A DNA stretch of 64,000 bases, from positions 1-64,000 of the forward strand of contig CACICB010000003.1 in the NCBI GenBank assembly GCA_902585045.1. The letters are read 5' to 3'. The stretch comes from an uncultured Pelagibacteraceae bacterium. GTDB lineage: Bacteria; Pseudomonadota; Alphaproteobacteria; Pelagibacterales; Pelagibacteraceae. Position 1 is the first letter of the stretch. Each line of letters begins with the position of its first letter. The translations under genes and the position numbers were made by a program. Shown here piece after piece: positions 16,230 through 24,803 of the stretch. Under the pieces are notes generated by a model. That model saw only the letters and a program-made list of their open reading frames with translations. It was not told where the DNA came from and made no database searches.

Positions 16230-16791
16230 TTAGGTTTTGATTAACTTTGCTAGAAAATAAATCTATCTTTTTGTCAATGAGTGTGGGTATCTGCTTTACA
16301 ATATTTTCAGTAATTTCTTTGATTTTCTCTTCCTCGTCCTCTTTAAAATCTTCAAGGACATGATTATTAACTTTCTTTTTTTGTTTTGGGTGACCAATAC
16401 CGATGCGAACTCTTGAATATTCTTTTCCTATAAATTTATCTATTGACTCTATTCCATTGTGACCAGCGCTGCTTCCACCAAACTTTGCTTTAATTTTACC
16501 AAAATCAATATCCATATCATCATGAAAAACTATCACGTCTTTTGCATCAATTTTAAAATAATCTATTAACTCCTTTATAGCAGTTCCAGAATTATTCATG
16601 AAAGTTAATGGCTTAATGGCATAAATTTTTTTCTCTTCAATATTTCCAGTTGTAAGTAAACCTTTAAACTTTGGCTTTTGCTTTGATAATTTAAAATGTA
16701 AGTTTATGGCGTCAATAATTTTAAAGCCTATGTTATGTCTAGTATTAGTATAGTCAGAGCCTGGATTTCCTAATCCAACAAGTAAAAGCAT
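16219..16791 (-). CDS. pth: Peptidyl-tRNA hydrolase
   Basis: Pth frees tRNA from peptidyl-tRNA that drops off the ribosome. The 190-residue protein begins LLLVGLGNPGSDYTNTRHN, with Asn9 and the catalytic His19, followed by PLTFMNNSG, FHDDMDIDFGKIKAKFGGS and GHNGIESI, all standard Pth motifs. The C-terminal tail is Lys/Glu-rich and slightly different from the consensus. It lies between rplY (5 bp upstream) and ychF (11-nt overlap), one translation-linked unit. Confidence 0.96.
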   Translation of the reverse strand: MLLLVGLGNPGSDYTNTRHNIGFKIIDAINLHFKLSKQKPKFKGLLTTGNIEEKKIYAIKPLTFMNNSGTAIKELIDYFKIDAKDVIVFHDDMDIDFGKIKAKFGGSSAGHNGIESIDKFIGKEYSRVRIGIGHPKQKKKVNNHVLEDFKEDEEEKIKEITENIVKQIPTLIDKKIDLFSSKVNQNLNGI

Positions 16792-16796
16792 GTTAA

Positions 16797-17534
16797 TTAT
16801 TTCTTTTCAGCAGGTTTTTTTTCTTCAGGTTTTTTGTCAGTAGAACTATCTTTAGCTTTATCATCTTTTTTAGCTGGATCCCCGTCTTTGGCTGCCGCAT
16901 CTGCACCCTCAGCAGGTGCTTCGCCTTCTGCGCCTTCGGCTGGTGCTTCTTCCGCAGGTTTTTCTGGCTCTTTAATTACAGTCGGAGCAGCTACTGTTGC
17001 AACTACGAAATCACGGTCAGTAATAGTTGGAGTTACATTTTCAGGAAGCTTCACTGATGAAATTTTAATACTTGTTCCGATATCCGTTCCAGCTAAATCT
17101 ACTATTATTTCATTCGGAATACTTTCAGCTGGACATTTTAATTCAACTTTTCTTCTTACAATATTTAACACACCTCCTCTTTTTAATCCTGGGGAGTCAG
17201 GGAGATTTATAAACTTCACTGGAATTTCAAGTATAATTTTCTTTCCAGAAACTATTCTCATAAAGTCAATATGTATCGGCTCTTCAGAGACTACATGATA
17301 AGCCACATCTCGAGGTATCACTTTTTCTTTTTTGCCGTCTAAATCCAACTCTAAAACTTTTGATAGAAACGTTTCAGAATTAATAATATTAGAAAAATCT
17401 TTTTTACTTACAGAAATATTCTGGTTTGGATCTTTTCCACCATAAAGTATTGCAGGAATTAAACCTTTCGCTCTTAATTTATTGTTAGAGCCTGAGGACA
17501 AATTTTCTCTTTTAATCGCTTTTAAATTACTCAT
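16797..17534 (-). CDS. rplY: Ribosomal protein bL25 (Ctc form) with charged Ala/Pro/Lys tail
   Basis: bL25 binds 5S rRNA in the large subunit. The 245-residue protein has the N-terminal L25 domain (LRAKGLIPAILYGG; HIDFMRIVSGKKI) and the C-terminal TL5/Ctc beta domain (LPDSPGLKRGGVLNIVRRKV; IVDLAGTDIGTSIKISSV). From about residue 190 onward there is a low-complexity tail of Ala, Pro, Glu, Asp and Lys, acidic first and basic at the end. The DNA for the tail is clearly richer in G+C than the surroundings. Tails of this sort are common in alphaproteobacterial L25. Confidence 0.93.
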   Translation of the reverse strand: MSNLKAIKRENLSSGSNNKLRAKGLIPAILYGGKDPNQNISVSKKDFSNIINSETFLSKVLELDLDGKKEKVIPRDVAYHVVSEEPIHIDFMRIVSGKKIILEIPVKFINLPDSPGLKRGGVLNIVRRKVELKCPAESIPNEIIVDLAGTDIGTSIKISSVKLPENVTPTITDRDFVVATVAAPTVIKEPEKPAEEAPAEGAEGEAPAEGADAAAKDGDPAKKDDKAKDSSTDKKPEEKKPAEKK

Positions 17535-17551
17535 AAATTTATTGAAAACGG

Positions 17552-17580
17552 TATATAACCTAAGACTTTAATCAAAACAA
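17552..17580 (-). promoter_or_regulatory. Candidate sigma-70 promoter for rplY-pth-ychF
   Basis: On the minus strand a -35-like TTGTTT (17575-17580) and a -10-like TATATA (17552-17557) are separated by exactly 17 bp. The predicted start of transcription is about 12 bases before the rplY ATG. It lies in the 49-bp gap between prs and rplY. In such AT-rich DNA chance matches are likely, so confidence is limited. Confidence 0.35.
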
Positions 17581-17583
17581 GTA

Positions 17584-18516
17584 TTAATTAAATAAATCAG
17601 ATACCGAATTGGAGTTAGCTATTCTTTTAATGGCTTCTGACATTAGAGAAGATATAGATAAAACCTCAATTTTATTGTTATTATGAATTTTTTTTGTGTT
17701 ATCAATTGTATCGGTAACTATAAGTTTCTTAATTTTTGAATTTTTGATTTTTTTTGCCGCATCTCCACTTAGTACACCGTGAGAAATAAATACATAAACT
17801 TCATTAGCCCCACTTTTTTTGAGAGCATTAATGGCATTTACTATAGTGCCACCACTGTCAATAATGTCATCTACTATTATGCAGGTTTTATTTTTTACAT
17901 CTCCTAAAATATTCATTACCTCAGATTTTCCTGGAGCTGGCCTTCTTTTGTCGATAATTGCCAAATCAGCTTTAATTCTATTAGCTAAATCCCGAGTCCT
18001 TGCAACTCCACCAACATCTGGAGAAACACAAATTAATTTTCTATTTTTTAATTTCTTTTTGATATATTTTGCAAACAGTGGGGCTGTGTACAAGTTATCG
18101 ACCGGCATATCAAAAAAACCTTGAATTTGACCTGCGTGTAAATCAACTGTTACCACCCTTGTTGCTCCCGCATTGGTAATTAAATTTGCCATTACTTTAG
18201 CTGAAATTGAAGTTCTTGGCGCCACCTTCCTATCCTGTCTTGCATATCCAAAATATGGAATGACTGCGGTAATTGTTTTAGCTGAAGACCTTCTTAAAGC
18301 ATCGATCACCAATAACAATTCCATTATATTGTCATTTGCAGGATGTGATGTAGACTGAACAACAAAAACACTATTTCCTCTTATATTTTCGTTTATCTCA
18401 ATATAAATTTCACCATCTGCAAATCTTCTAATATTTGTGTTGATTAATTTAAGCTTTAAATTTTTAGCAATACTCTTACTGAGTTTTAAATTACTTGTTC
18501 CAGATAAGATTTTCAT
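17584..18516 (-). CDS. prs: Ribose-phosphate pyrophosphokinase (PRPP synthetase)
   Basis: Prs makes PRPP from ribose-5-phosphate and ATP for nucleotide, His and Trp synthesis. The 310-residue protein starts MKILSGTSNLKLSKSIAK. Motifs seen are the flexible-loop region YFGYARQDRK, TVDLHAGQIQGFFDMPVDN, VSPDVGGVARTRDLAN, KRRPAPGKSEVMNI and the PRPP-binding loop IIVDDIIDSGGT. I reject a TTG start 21 bp upstream, since the family begins at this ATG. A 42-bp gap separates it from pgeF upstream. Confidence 0.96.
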   Translation of the reverse strand: MKILSGTSNLKLSKSIAKNLKLKLINTNIRRFADGEIYIEINENIRGNSVFVVQSTSHPANDNIMELLLVIDALRRSSAKTITAVIPYFGYARQDRKVAPRTSISAKVMANLITNAGATRVVTVDLHAGQIQGFFDMPVDNLYTAPLFAKYIKKKLKNRKLICVSPDVGGVARTRDLANRIKADLAIIDKRRPAPGKSEVMNILGDVKNKTCIIVDDIIDSGGTIVNAINALKKSGANEVYVFISHGVLSGDAAKKIKNSKIKKLIVTDTIDNTKKIHNNNKIEVLSISSLMSEAIKRIANSNSVSDLFN

Positions 18517-18558
18517 GAAATTAGAGTACTTATACAATTATTTGAGTGACTTTTCAAA

Positions 18559-19314
18559 TTAAATCATACTTATAGTTGATATACACCTACCATAATCATT
18601 TTGCTTTAATTTTGAAGACCTTCTGTAACTAAAAAAATTCTTTTTTTCTTTAAATGTATCTCTATTAATGTGATCTACTTTGACATTAAGTTCTACAAGC
18701 TTATCATTTACGTATTTCCTAAGATTAAAGAGTTTTTTATTTTTTTTTTTGAATTTGAAATATTTTTTATTTTTTTTGGTTTTTGCCAGAAACATTTTAT
18801 AAAAACCTAAATCAACCTCATAACTTTTTATTGAGATACAAGGCCCGATAGATGCATAAATATTATGTATGGAATTTTTATTTTTTATTTTATTAATTGT
18901 TTTTTTAATAATACCTGACAAAGCACCTCTCCAACCCGCATGAATGCAACCGATTATCTCATTCCGTGCATCATAAATTAAAATTGGTACACAATCAGCT
19001 GTTAGAACACCTAGGGCTATCTTTTTATTTTTAGTAATCATAGCATCAGAATTTATATTTTTATTAAGATTGGCATTATTTATCTCAATAACCTTATTGC
19101 TATGAGTTTGATACATTAAAATTAATCTATTTCTTTTAACACGCATTTTTTTTGATATGTATTTTAGATTTTTTGAAATATTTTTTCTTTTGTCTTTTGA
19201 ACCTTTTCCGCAGTTCAAACTTTTGTATAGACCTGAGGAAAAACCTCCTTTTCTTGAAAAAAAACAATGGTTAATGTTTTTAAATTTTTTAAATTTTTTA
19301 GAGTAAAACATCAA
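18559..19314 (-). CDS. pgeF: Multicopper/zinc nucleoside phosphorylase-laccase family protein PgeF (YfiH)
   Basis: A 251-residue protein of the PgeF/YfiH/LACC1 family, described as a zinc-dependent purine nucleoside phosphorylase and adenosine deaminase, and linked to peptidoglycan editing. The metal ligands are visible: His71 in MYQTHSNKV, Cys108 in LTADCVPILIYD and His125 in GCIHAGWRG. The N-terminal HCFFSRKGGFSSGLYKSLN and C-terminal FFSYRR patterns also fit. It overlaps midA by 4 nt. The lgt-midA-pgeF order is a known alphaproteobacterial arrangement. Confidence 0.9.
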   Translation of the reverse strand: MMFYSKKFKKFKNINHCFFSRKGGFSSGLYKSLNCGKGSKDKRKNISKNLKYISKKMRVKRNRLILMYQTHSNKVIEINNANLNKNINSDAMITKNKKIALGVLTADCVPILIYDARNEIIGCIHAGWRGALSGIIKKTINKIKNKNSIHNIYASIGPCISIKSYEVDLGFYKMFLAKTKKNKKYFKFKKKNKKLFNLRKYVNDKLVELNVKVDHINRDTFKEKKNFFSYRRSSKLKQNDYGRCISTISMI

Positions 19315-20375
19315 TTAAATCCATAATATTCACTATTTTTACATTTATAAACTAAAATTACTTTAAATAACTCACCCATTAATTTTGGACTAAGTAAACG
19401 TTTTAACCTTAAATAAAGATTGGCTTGATCTCTAAATTTCATTTTTTTTGCAATAATCTCGGCTCTGGTATTTATACCCATTTTTACCAAAAATTCTTTT
19501 TGGGAAATAATCTTTTTCACTCTGAATTTATTTTTCAAAAAAAATTCTTTTAATAAAGAAAAATTGACATGAGAAGTGATGTCCGCTTTACCTAGATTTT
19601 GGAGCAACTTATTTCTTTTATTTTTAATAACTGATTGTAAAGTATTTTGATTATTAGGTTTTAAATATCCATAATCTATCAATAAAAGACACCCATTTAA
19701 TTTCGAAATAGTTTTAATAATTTTCTTCATTTCAGCAAAGCCTATCTTAGGAAATTCGATAAATTGGAGATTATCTAAGACTTTGAATGATCGTATAGTT
19801 TTCAAATCTTGCTTCTTCGCTTTTTTCAAAATTTCTTTTATTTCATAATTATCGTTGATAAAATAGTTTTTTTCGTAAAGTTTTTTTTGCATTTTCTTAA
19901 ATTGTTTAATCGGAATTGCATCAAAAAATTCATTTCCAAAAAAAATTACAGGAGCATCGATCAGTTTTTTAAAATTTTTAATCCATTTAATTTTCCTATT
20001 TTTTATATTTTTTTTTTGTATTTTTTTTAGATAAGCACTTGTTTCGTATAAAAAAATATTTTTCGCAGAATTGAATTCAGGAAATTTCTTTGAGATATTT
20101 AAAAGTATTTTAATTAGACTGCCATCACCAGGTCCAAGTTCTACAATATTAATCTTTTTTGGTTTTCCAAATTTTTCCCATGTTGAAATAATCCAAATTG
20201 AAATTAATTCTGAAAAAAGATTTGAAATAGTAGGGGCAGTTACAAAATCACCTTTATCACCAAAAGGAATTTTAGTTGAATAGTAACCAAATTTTTTATC
20301 ATAAAGAACATTTTGCAAAAACTGATCAACCGGTAATGATTTTCTTTTTTTAAAAAATTTAAAATCTGATTTCAT
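19311..20375 (-). CDS. MidA/NDUFAF7-family SAM-dependent methyltransferase (DUF185)
   Basis: A class I methyltransferase of 354 residues. The family start SLPVDQFLQNVLYDKKFGYY leads to PFGDKGDFVTAPTISNLFSE and the SAM loop NIVELGPGDGSLIKILL. Further marks are FFGNEFFDAIPIKQF and LLIDYGYL. The mitochondrial relative NDUFAF7 dimethylates an arginine of complex I subunit NDUFS2. A complex I assembly role in bacteria is plausible but not shown. It overlaps lgt upstream and pgeF downstream by 4 nt each, so the three are tightly coupled. Confidence 0.88.
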   Translation of the reverse strand: MKSDFKFFKKRKSLPVDQFLQNVLYDKKFGYYSTKIPFGDKGDFVTAPTISNLFSELISIWIISTWEKFGKPKKINIVELGPGDGSLIKILLNISKKFPEFNSAKNIFLYETSAYLKKIQKKNIKNRKIKWIKNFKKLIDAPVIFFGNEFFDAIPIKQFKKMQKKLYEKNYFINDNYEIKEILKKAKKQDLKTIRSFKVLDNLQFIEFPKIGFAEMKKIIKTISKLNGCLLLIDYGYLKPNNQNTLQSVIKNKRNKLLQNLGKADITSHVNFSLLKEFFLKNKFRVKKIISQKEFLVKMGINTRAEIIAKKMKFRDQANLYLRLKRLLSPKLMGELFKVILVYKCKNSEYYGFN

Positions 20376-21157
20376 TTTCTTTTAACAATGTAAATCATTG
20401 CCAGACCTGAAAAGATCATTATTAAGCTCAATATTGATCCCATACTAGCTAAATTGTAAATGTAACCAATTTGAATATCAGGTTCTCTGAATAACTCTGA
20501 AATTATTCTGAAAATTCCATAATAAATTAAAAACAAATAAGAGCATGAACCTATTTTATATTTTTTTTTTAAAAAAATTATAATTAAAATACAAAATAAA
20601 ATTAAACCCTCCAACACCGCTTCGTACAATTGTGATGGATGCCTTGGCATCAAGTCGATGTTTGGAAATATTACACTCCAAGGAACTGAACTTACCTTTC
20701 CAACGAGCTCACCATTAATAAAATTTGCAATTCTTCCAAAAAAAATTCCTATTGGAGAAACACAGGCTATAACGTCTAACAAGAATAATGTTTCTATTTT
20801 TCTTCGAACAGAAAAAAAAGAAGTACCTAGAATTATACCTATCAAGGCTCCATGAAATGACATTCCCCCCTCCCAAATTTTTAAAATATCAATTGGATTA
20901 CTTAGGTAATAATTGATGTTATAAAAAAGTACATAACCAAGTCTTCCACCAATTATGATTGAAATTATTAAGTAAGTTATTAAATCATCAAAATGTTTTA
21001 AATCAAATTTTTGCTTAAATAAGTAATTTTTACTTAATATTAATTTTTTGCCGAACCACCAACCTATTAATATTCCAAGAACATACGCTAAAGAATACCA
21101 CCTAATGGAAATAATGCCCAAGTTAAAAATTACAGGATCTAAATTATGTGTAAACAT
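20372..21157 (-). CDS. lgt: Prolipoprotein diacylglyceryl transferase
   Basis: Lgt transfers diacylglycerol from phosphatidylglycerol to the lipobox cysteine of prolipoproteins in the inner membrane. The 261-residue protein has about seven membrane helices, GGRLGYVLFYN near residue 70, GGMSFHGAL with the key His103, the signature GRIANFINGELVG (141-153) and HPSQLYEAVLEG. The presence of Lgt means that lipoproteins are made in this cell. It is the first gene of the lgt-midA-pgeF run; ubiK is divergent 51 bp away. Confidence 0.96.
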   Translation of the reverse strand: MFTHNLDPVIFNLGIISIRWYSLAYVLGILIGWWFGKKLILSKNYLFKQKFDLKHFDDLITYLIISIIIGGRLGYVLFYNINYYLSNPIDILKIWEGGMSFHGALIGIILGTSFFSVRRKIETLFLLDVIACVSPIGIFFGRIANFINGELVGKVSSVPWSVIFPNIDLMPRHPSQLYEAVLEGLILFCILIIIFLKKKYKIGSCSYLFLIYYGIFRIISELFREPDIQIGYIYNLASMGSILSLIMIFSGLAMIYIVKRK

Positions 21158-21208
21158 ATTTAACTATATCATATTTGAAATTTTCTTTCCTATCAAATAA
21201 GATAACTT

Positions 21209-21454
21209 ATGAGCAACTCAGAAAAAATTTTAAAAACGTTATCCGAACTAATAGAAAAAAGTATTTTAACTTCAAAAGATATTAAAAAAGGAATATCAAC
21301 CGACTTTAAATTTAAAAAGGATAAGATAATAAATGATCTGAACCTTGTTACGAGAAATGAATTTGAGGTTCTAAAAAAAATTGTACAAAATCAAGATATA
21401 ATAATAAAAAAATTAAAAAAAAATAAAAAAATTAAAAAGGTAAAGAAATCTTAA
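21209..21454 (+). CDS. UbiK/BMFP-family small coiled-coil protein
   Basis: An 81-residue protein matching the BMFP (UbiK) family. An N-terminal helix (KILKTLSELIEKSILTSKDI) is followed by a basic stretch and the family core LNLVTRNEFEVLKKIVQNQD, a predicted trimeric coiled coil, then a Lys-rich tail. UbiK is an accessory factor for aerobic ubiquinone synthesis in Enterobacteria, and relatives can fuse membranes in vitro. The last 23 nt overlap the end of the convergent histidine kinase gene. The family call rests on the core motif. Confidence 0.72.
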   Translation: MSNSEKILKTLSELIEKSILTSKDIKKGISTDFKFKKDKIINDLNLVTRNEFEVLKKIVQNQDIIIKKLKKNKKIKKVKKS

Positions 21455-22748
21455 CTTGCAACCCATTCAATCTACTTTTTCCTAACTGAATATTTCCTCC
21501 ATGAGAATTAATTATATCTTCAACTATAGCTAAACCAAGACCTACACCCGATTGGTTAAGACTTCTGCTTTTATCTAATCTAAAAAAAGGCTTAAAAACG
21601 TTCTTGTGTTGGTCCTCAGGAATACCAGGACCATCATCATGAAAAATTATTGATATTCTGTTAGTACTCCTCTCAACTTCAACTAAAACTTTTTTTCCAT
21701 AAGTTAAAGAGTTCTGAATAATATTTTCAAAACATCTTTTTAGAGCTAATGGCCTACCATTAAATTGAATTACATCAATGTCTGAGATTTGTAAATTTTT
21801 ATCATTAAAGTCATTTTTGATTTCATAAAATAAGTTTTTTAAGTTTATTTCTGAAGTGCTTTCTGTTGCTTGAGTTTTGGCAAATTGTAGATAATTGTTG
21901 AGCATTGACTCCATTTCATCAATGTCTTTTGACATATTTTTTGAAACGTCTTTTTCTTTCAATAATGCTAATTGAAGTTTTAACCTAGTAAGTGGCGTTC
22001 TCAAATCATGACTTATTCCTGATAACATTTCCGACCTTTGATTCAAGTGTCTATTAATTCTTTTTACCATTCTATCAAACTCATACGCAGCCTTTCTTAT
22101 TTCTTGAGCGCCTGAAGGTCTAAAATTATTTACATATTCACCTTTACCAAATCTTTCTGCAGCTTTCGCTAGACGTACCAAAGGCCTTGTTTGATTTTTT
22201 AAAAAAATTAGTGCGATTATTATTAACACCACCGATGGTAAAGTAGTCCATAAAACGAACAATCTTACAGAAGATGCCGAGACCATTTCCTTGGGAACTA
22301 AAAATTCAATCACATCATTTTGCGATCTTATTTTTATTTCAACTGCATTTTTAAATTTGGATGTACTGAACCAAAAATTGTTATTACCAAAAGTTGATTT
22401 TAATTCTCTTCGAAGAGATCTATCCATTGGACTAAATCTTCTTTCACCTGAGCTTTTAGGAAATTCTTCTTTCACTATCCCTATTTCGAAGTTAAAGTTG
22501 TTTTTATAACTATCCGTAAAAAAATCTAAATTTTTTTTATCATTTTGATACATTTCCTCTATAGTTTTTAATTGAGCAACTAAAGATCTAGTTATATTTT
22601 TATTAGCTTTGATCCAAATACTATCATAGAAAACTATAGTAATTATTAATTGAAGTATAATTGTAGGAGCAGCAACAATGATTAACGCTCTATAAAAAAG
22701 TCTTTTCGGTAAGACAATTTTGATTAATCTATTCAATCCAGAGAACAT
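21432..22748 (-). CDS. Sensor histidine kinase, EnvZ-like
   Basis: A 438-residue membrane histidine kinase. Two membrane helices (about 19-42 and 163-183) flank a roughly 120-residue periplasmic domain. A HAMP region follows (about 184-236), then the H box SGISHDLRTPLTRLK with phosphorylated His247, an N box (CFENIIQNSLTYG), DDGPGIPE and GVGLGLAIVEDIINSHGG for ATP binding. The layout is that of EnvZ. Its start overlaps the end of the response regulator by 20 nt, so the two form a pair. The signal sensed is unknown; an osmotic or envelope signal would fit the family. Confidence 0.92.
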   Translation of the reverse strand: MFSGLNRLIKIVLPKRLFYRALIIVAAPTIILQLIITIVFYDSIWIKANKNITRSLVAQLKTIEEMYQNDKKNLDFFTDSYKNNFNFEIGIVKEEFPKSSGERRFSPMDRSLRRELKSTFGNNNFWFSTSKFKNAVEIKIRSQNDVIEFLVPKEMVSASSVRLFVLWTTLPSVVLIIIALIFLKNQTRPLVRLAKAAERFGKGEYVNNFRPSGAQEIRKAAYEFDRMVKRINRHLNQRSEMLSGISHDLRTPLTRLKLQLALLKEKDVSKNMSKDIDEMESMLNNYLQFAKTQATESTSEINLKNLFYEIKNDFNDKNLQISDIDVIQFNGRPLALKRCFENIIQNSLTYGKKVLVEVERSTNRISIIFHDDGPGIPEDQHKNVFKPFFRLDKSRSLNQSGVGLGLAIVEDIINSHGGNIQLGKSRLNGLQVKISLPF

Positions 22749-23409
22749 ATCCTGAGCCTCTAATAGTTTGTAAATATTTTGGGTTTTTAGGGTTTATTTC
22801 TATCTTCTGTCTTAATCTGGTAATCATAACATCTATGGATCTCTCTTGATTTATTCCAGAAATTTTTCCTATTTCGTCACGCGAAAACGTTTTCCCAGGG
22901 TTTGAAAGCATTTCAACTAAAACTTTTTTTTCAGAAATATTAATCTTTTTATCTTTATTATTTAATTTTAATGTCATTTTATTAAGATCAACCTGGGCAT
23001 TACCAATGTAATGAATTATTTTTAGGTCAATTTTATTACTTTTTTTAATAATGTTTTCAATTCTTAATAAGAGTTCTTTTGGCTCAAATGGCTTTCCAAC
23101 ATAGTCATCAGCACCTAGTTCTAAACCTTTAATTCTATTTTCTACTTCTCCTTTGGCTGTCAGTAAAATAATTGGGACTTTAATTTTTTTTTTAATTTCT
23201 TTAGTAAGCTCGTAACCATCCTGGCCAGGCATCATGACATCTAAGATTATTATGTCATATTTGAGAAATTCAATTTTTTTTTTTGCTTCATCAGCATTTT
23301 CAGCACTTGAAACGATATAATTTTTTGCAGATAAATAATCTTTTAATAATGATCTGATTCTATCATCGTCATCAACAATTAGAATATGAGTATTATTATT
23401 TACCATCAA
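22729..23409 (-). CDS. OmpR-family response regulator
   Basis: A 226-residue DNA-binding response regulator. The receiver domain has the acidic triad at DDDD (13-16), the phosphorylated Asp57 in IIILDVMMPG, and LLTAKGE with a conserved Thr and the KPF motif following. A winged-helix output domain covers about 130-226 (FSRDEIGKISG, RSIDVMITRLRQKIE, IRGSGYVLW). It is the partner of the kinase encoded downstream and is preceded by a MarR gene with a 14-nt overlap, a three-gene regulatory unit. Confidence 0.94.
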   Translation of the reverse strand: MMVNNNTHILIVDDDDRIRSLLKDYLSAKNYIVSSAENADEAKKKIEFLKYDIIILDVMMPGQDGYELTKEIKKKIKVPIILLTAKGEVENRIKGLELGADDYVGKPFEPKELLLRIENIIKKSNKIDLKIIHYIGNAQVDLNKMTLKLNNKDKKINISEKKVLVEMLSNPGKTFSRDEIGKISGINQERSIDVMITRLRQKIEINPKNPKYLQTIRGSGYVLWIE

Positions 23410-23836
23410 TAATTTTTTTTAATACATCTTTAAATTTTATAACTGAATCTGAACTAGAACTTTTAAGAGCATTGAAAATTCTTTTTTTTTGAGTATTGTA
23501 AACTGCCTCAAAAAATGTTTTACCTTCTTTATCTAAATATAAATTTTTCTTTCTTGTATCAATATCGTCTTGAATTTGTTTTATCATTTTAGCTTTAATT
23601 AAATCGCGTAATACTCTATTAAGACTCTGCTTCGTAATTTTCAATTTAAAAATAAGCTCACCTAAGTTAATACCAGGGTTTCGTTCGATTAGATTAAGCG
23701 CTCTAAGATGAGCAGGTCCAAAATACTTTTTAGAGAGAATTTCTCTAGGATCTGAAAATGTTTCTCTATAAGCATAGTACAAGAGTTGAATAAACTCTTT
23801 AATTTGATCATCTTTTAGATAGAGCAAATCTTTCAT
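23396..23836 (-). CDS. MarR-family transcriptional regulator
   Basis: A 146-residue winged-helix regulator. The DNA-binding part reads FGPAHLRALNLIERNPGINL, then GELIFKLKITKQSLNRVLRDL (recognition helix) and the wing DIDTRKKNLYLDKEGKTFF, with flanking dimerisation helices. MarR proteins often repress their own operon and respond to small ligands. The gene starts an operon with an OmpR-type regulator and an EnvZ-like kinase and is divergent from ilvE (76 bp between start codons). The ligand is unknown. Confidence 0.9.
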   Translation of the reverse strand: MKDLLYLKDDQIKEFIQLLYYAYRETFSDPREILSKKYFGPAHLRALNLIERNPGINLGELIFKLKITKQSLNRVLRDLIKAKMIKQIQDDIDTRKKNLYLDKEGKTFFEAVYNTQKKRIFNALKSSSSDSVIKFKDVLKKIIDGK

Positions 23837-23850
23837 AATGGTAAGTTATA

Positions 23851-23877
23851 TTGACTTATCCTTTTAAGGAATATACT
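23851..23877 (+). promoter_or_regulatory. Candidate promoter/operator between marR and ilvE
   Basis: A TTGACT (23851-23856) and a TATACT (23872-23877) lie 15 bp apart, a little short for a sigma-70 promoter. Between them is a hyphenated palindrome TCCTT-TT-AAGGA (about 23859-23870). This is the only inverted repeat I saw in the 76-bp divergent region and could be a MarR site. Evidence is weak. Confidence 0.25.
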
Positions 23878-23912
23878 TTTTTATAATAAAAAAATCTATA
23901 TATTTGCTTCAA

Positions 23913-24803
23913 ATGGAAACTATACCTTACGATAAAAGATCTGGAAAAATTTGGTTTAATGGTAAAACTGTTGAATGGCAAAAAGCCAATATTCATGTTC
24001 TTAATCATGGTTTACATTATGCTAGCTGCGTTTTCGAAGGGGAGAGAGTTTATGATGGGGAAATTTTTAAATTAGAAGAACATACTGCACGATTATTTTA
24101 TTCAGCTAAAAGAATGGGGATAGAAGTGCCTTATAGTGAGAAAGAAATAAATAAAGCCTGTAAAGAAATTGTAAATATACAAAATGTACAAAACGGATAT
24201 GTTAGACCATTAATTTGGAGAGGAAGTGAGATGATGGCAATTTCAGCTCAAAAAAATAAAATCCATGTAGCCATCGCTACATGGGAGTGGGGTTCTTATT
24301 TCGATCCAAAATTAAAACTTAACGGAATTAAACTTAATATTTCAAGCTGGAGAAGACCAGCTCCAAATACAATTCCTTGGGATACCAAGGCAGCAGGACT
24401 TTATATGATATGTACTTTATCAAAACATGAGGCAGAAGCTAAGGGCTTCACAGACTCATTGATGCTTGATCATGAGGGAAATGTTGCAGAAGCTACTGGT
24501 GCAAATGTATTTTTTAAAAACAAAGCTGATGAGCTACATACTCCAATACCTGACTCATTTCTAGACGGCATTACCAGAAGAGAAGTAATTAATATTGCAA
24601 AAAAAAAAGGGCTAAAAGTTATTGAAAGAAAAATTGTACCTAAAGAGATGGCAGAATTTGTAGGATGCTTTTTAACAGGTACAGCTGCAGAGGTAACACC
24701 AGTTTCACAAATAAATGAATATCAATTCAAAGTTTGTGAAACTATAACTGAATTAAATGAGGCATATCAAAATTTAGTTAGAAAAAAAGATTCTGCAGCT
24801 TAA
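23913..24803 (+). CDS. ilvE: Branched-chain amino acid aminotransferase
   Basis: PLP enzyme of fold type IV that performs the last step of Leu, Ile and Val synthesis. The 296-residue protein shows WFNGKTVEWQKANIHVLNHG, VFEGERVY, the PLP lysine Lys159 in PWDTKAAGLYM, EATGANVFF and FLTGTAAEVTPV. I take the ATG at 23913 (METIPYDKRSG); a TTG at 23904 would add three residues. It is the only plus-strand gene between the MarR operon and the long minus-strand repair operon, and its stop directly abuts the stop of the downstream convergent methyltransferase gene. Confidence 0.94.
   Translation: METIPYDKRSGKIWFNGKTVEWQKANIHVLNHGLHYASCVFEGERVYDGEIFKLEEHTARLFYSAKRMGIEVPYSEKEINKACKEIVNIQNVQNGYVRPLIWRGSEMMAISAQKNKIHVAIATWEWGSYFDPKLKLNGIKLNISSWRRPAPNTIPWDTKAAGLYMICTLSKHEAEAKGFTDSLMLDHEGNVAEATGANVFFKNKADELHTPIPDSFLDGITRREVINIAKKKGLKVIERKIVPKEMAEFVGCFLTGTAAEVTPVSQINEYQFKVCETITELNEAYQNLVRKKDSAA

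Noticed and set aside
16834-17298. 154-codon plus-strand ORF opposite rplY, rich in Ser and Ala
   Set aside because: It is the antisense image of the low-complexity Ala/Pro/Glu tail and L25 domain; it has no family resemblance of its own.
18517-18537. TTG start 21 bp upstream for prs
   Set aside because: PRPP synthetases begin at the MKILSGTSN motif; the ATG at 18516 is sufficient.
23837-23912. Riboswitch or attenuator upstream of ilvE
   Set aside because: The gap is only 76 bp and shared with divergent marR; no leader peptide with Leu/Ile/Val codons and no multi-stem fold was seen.
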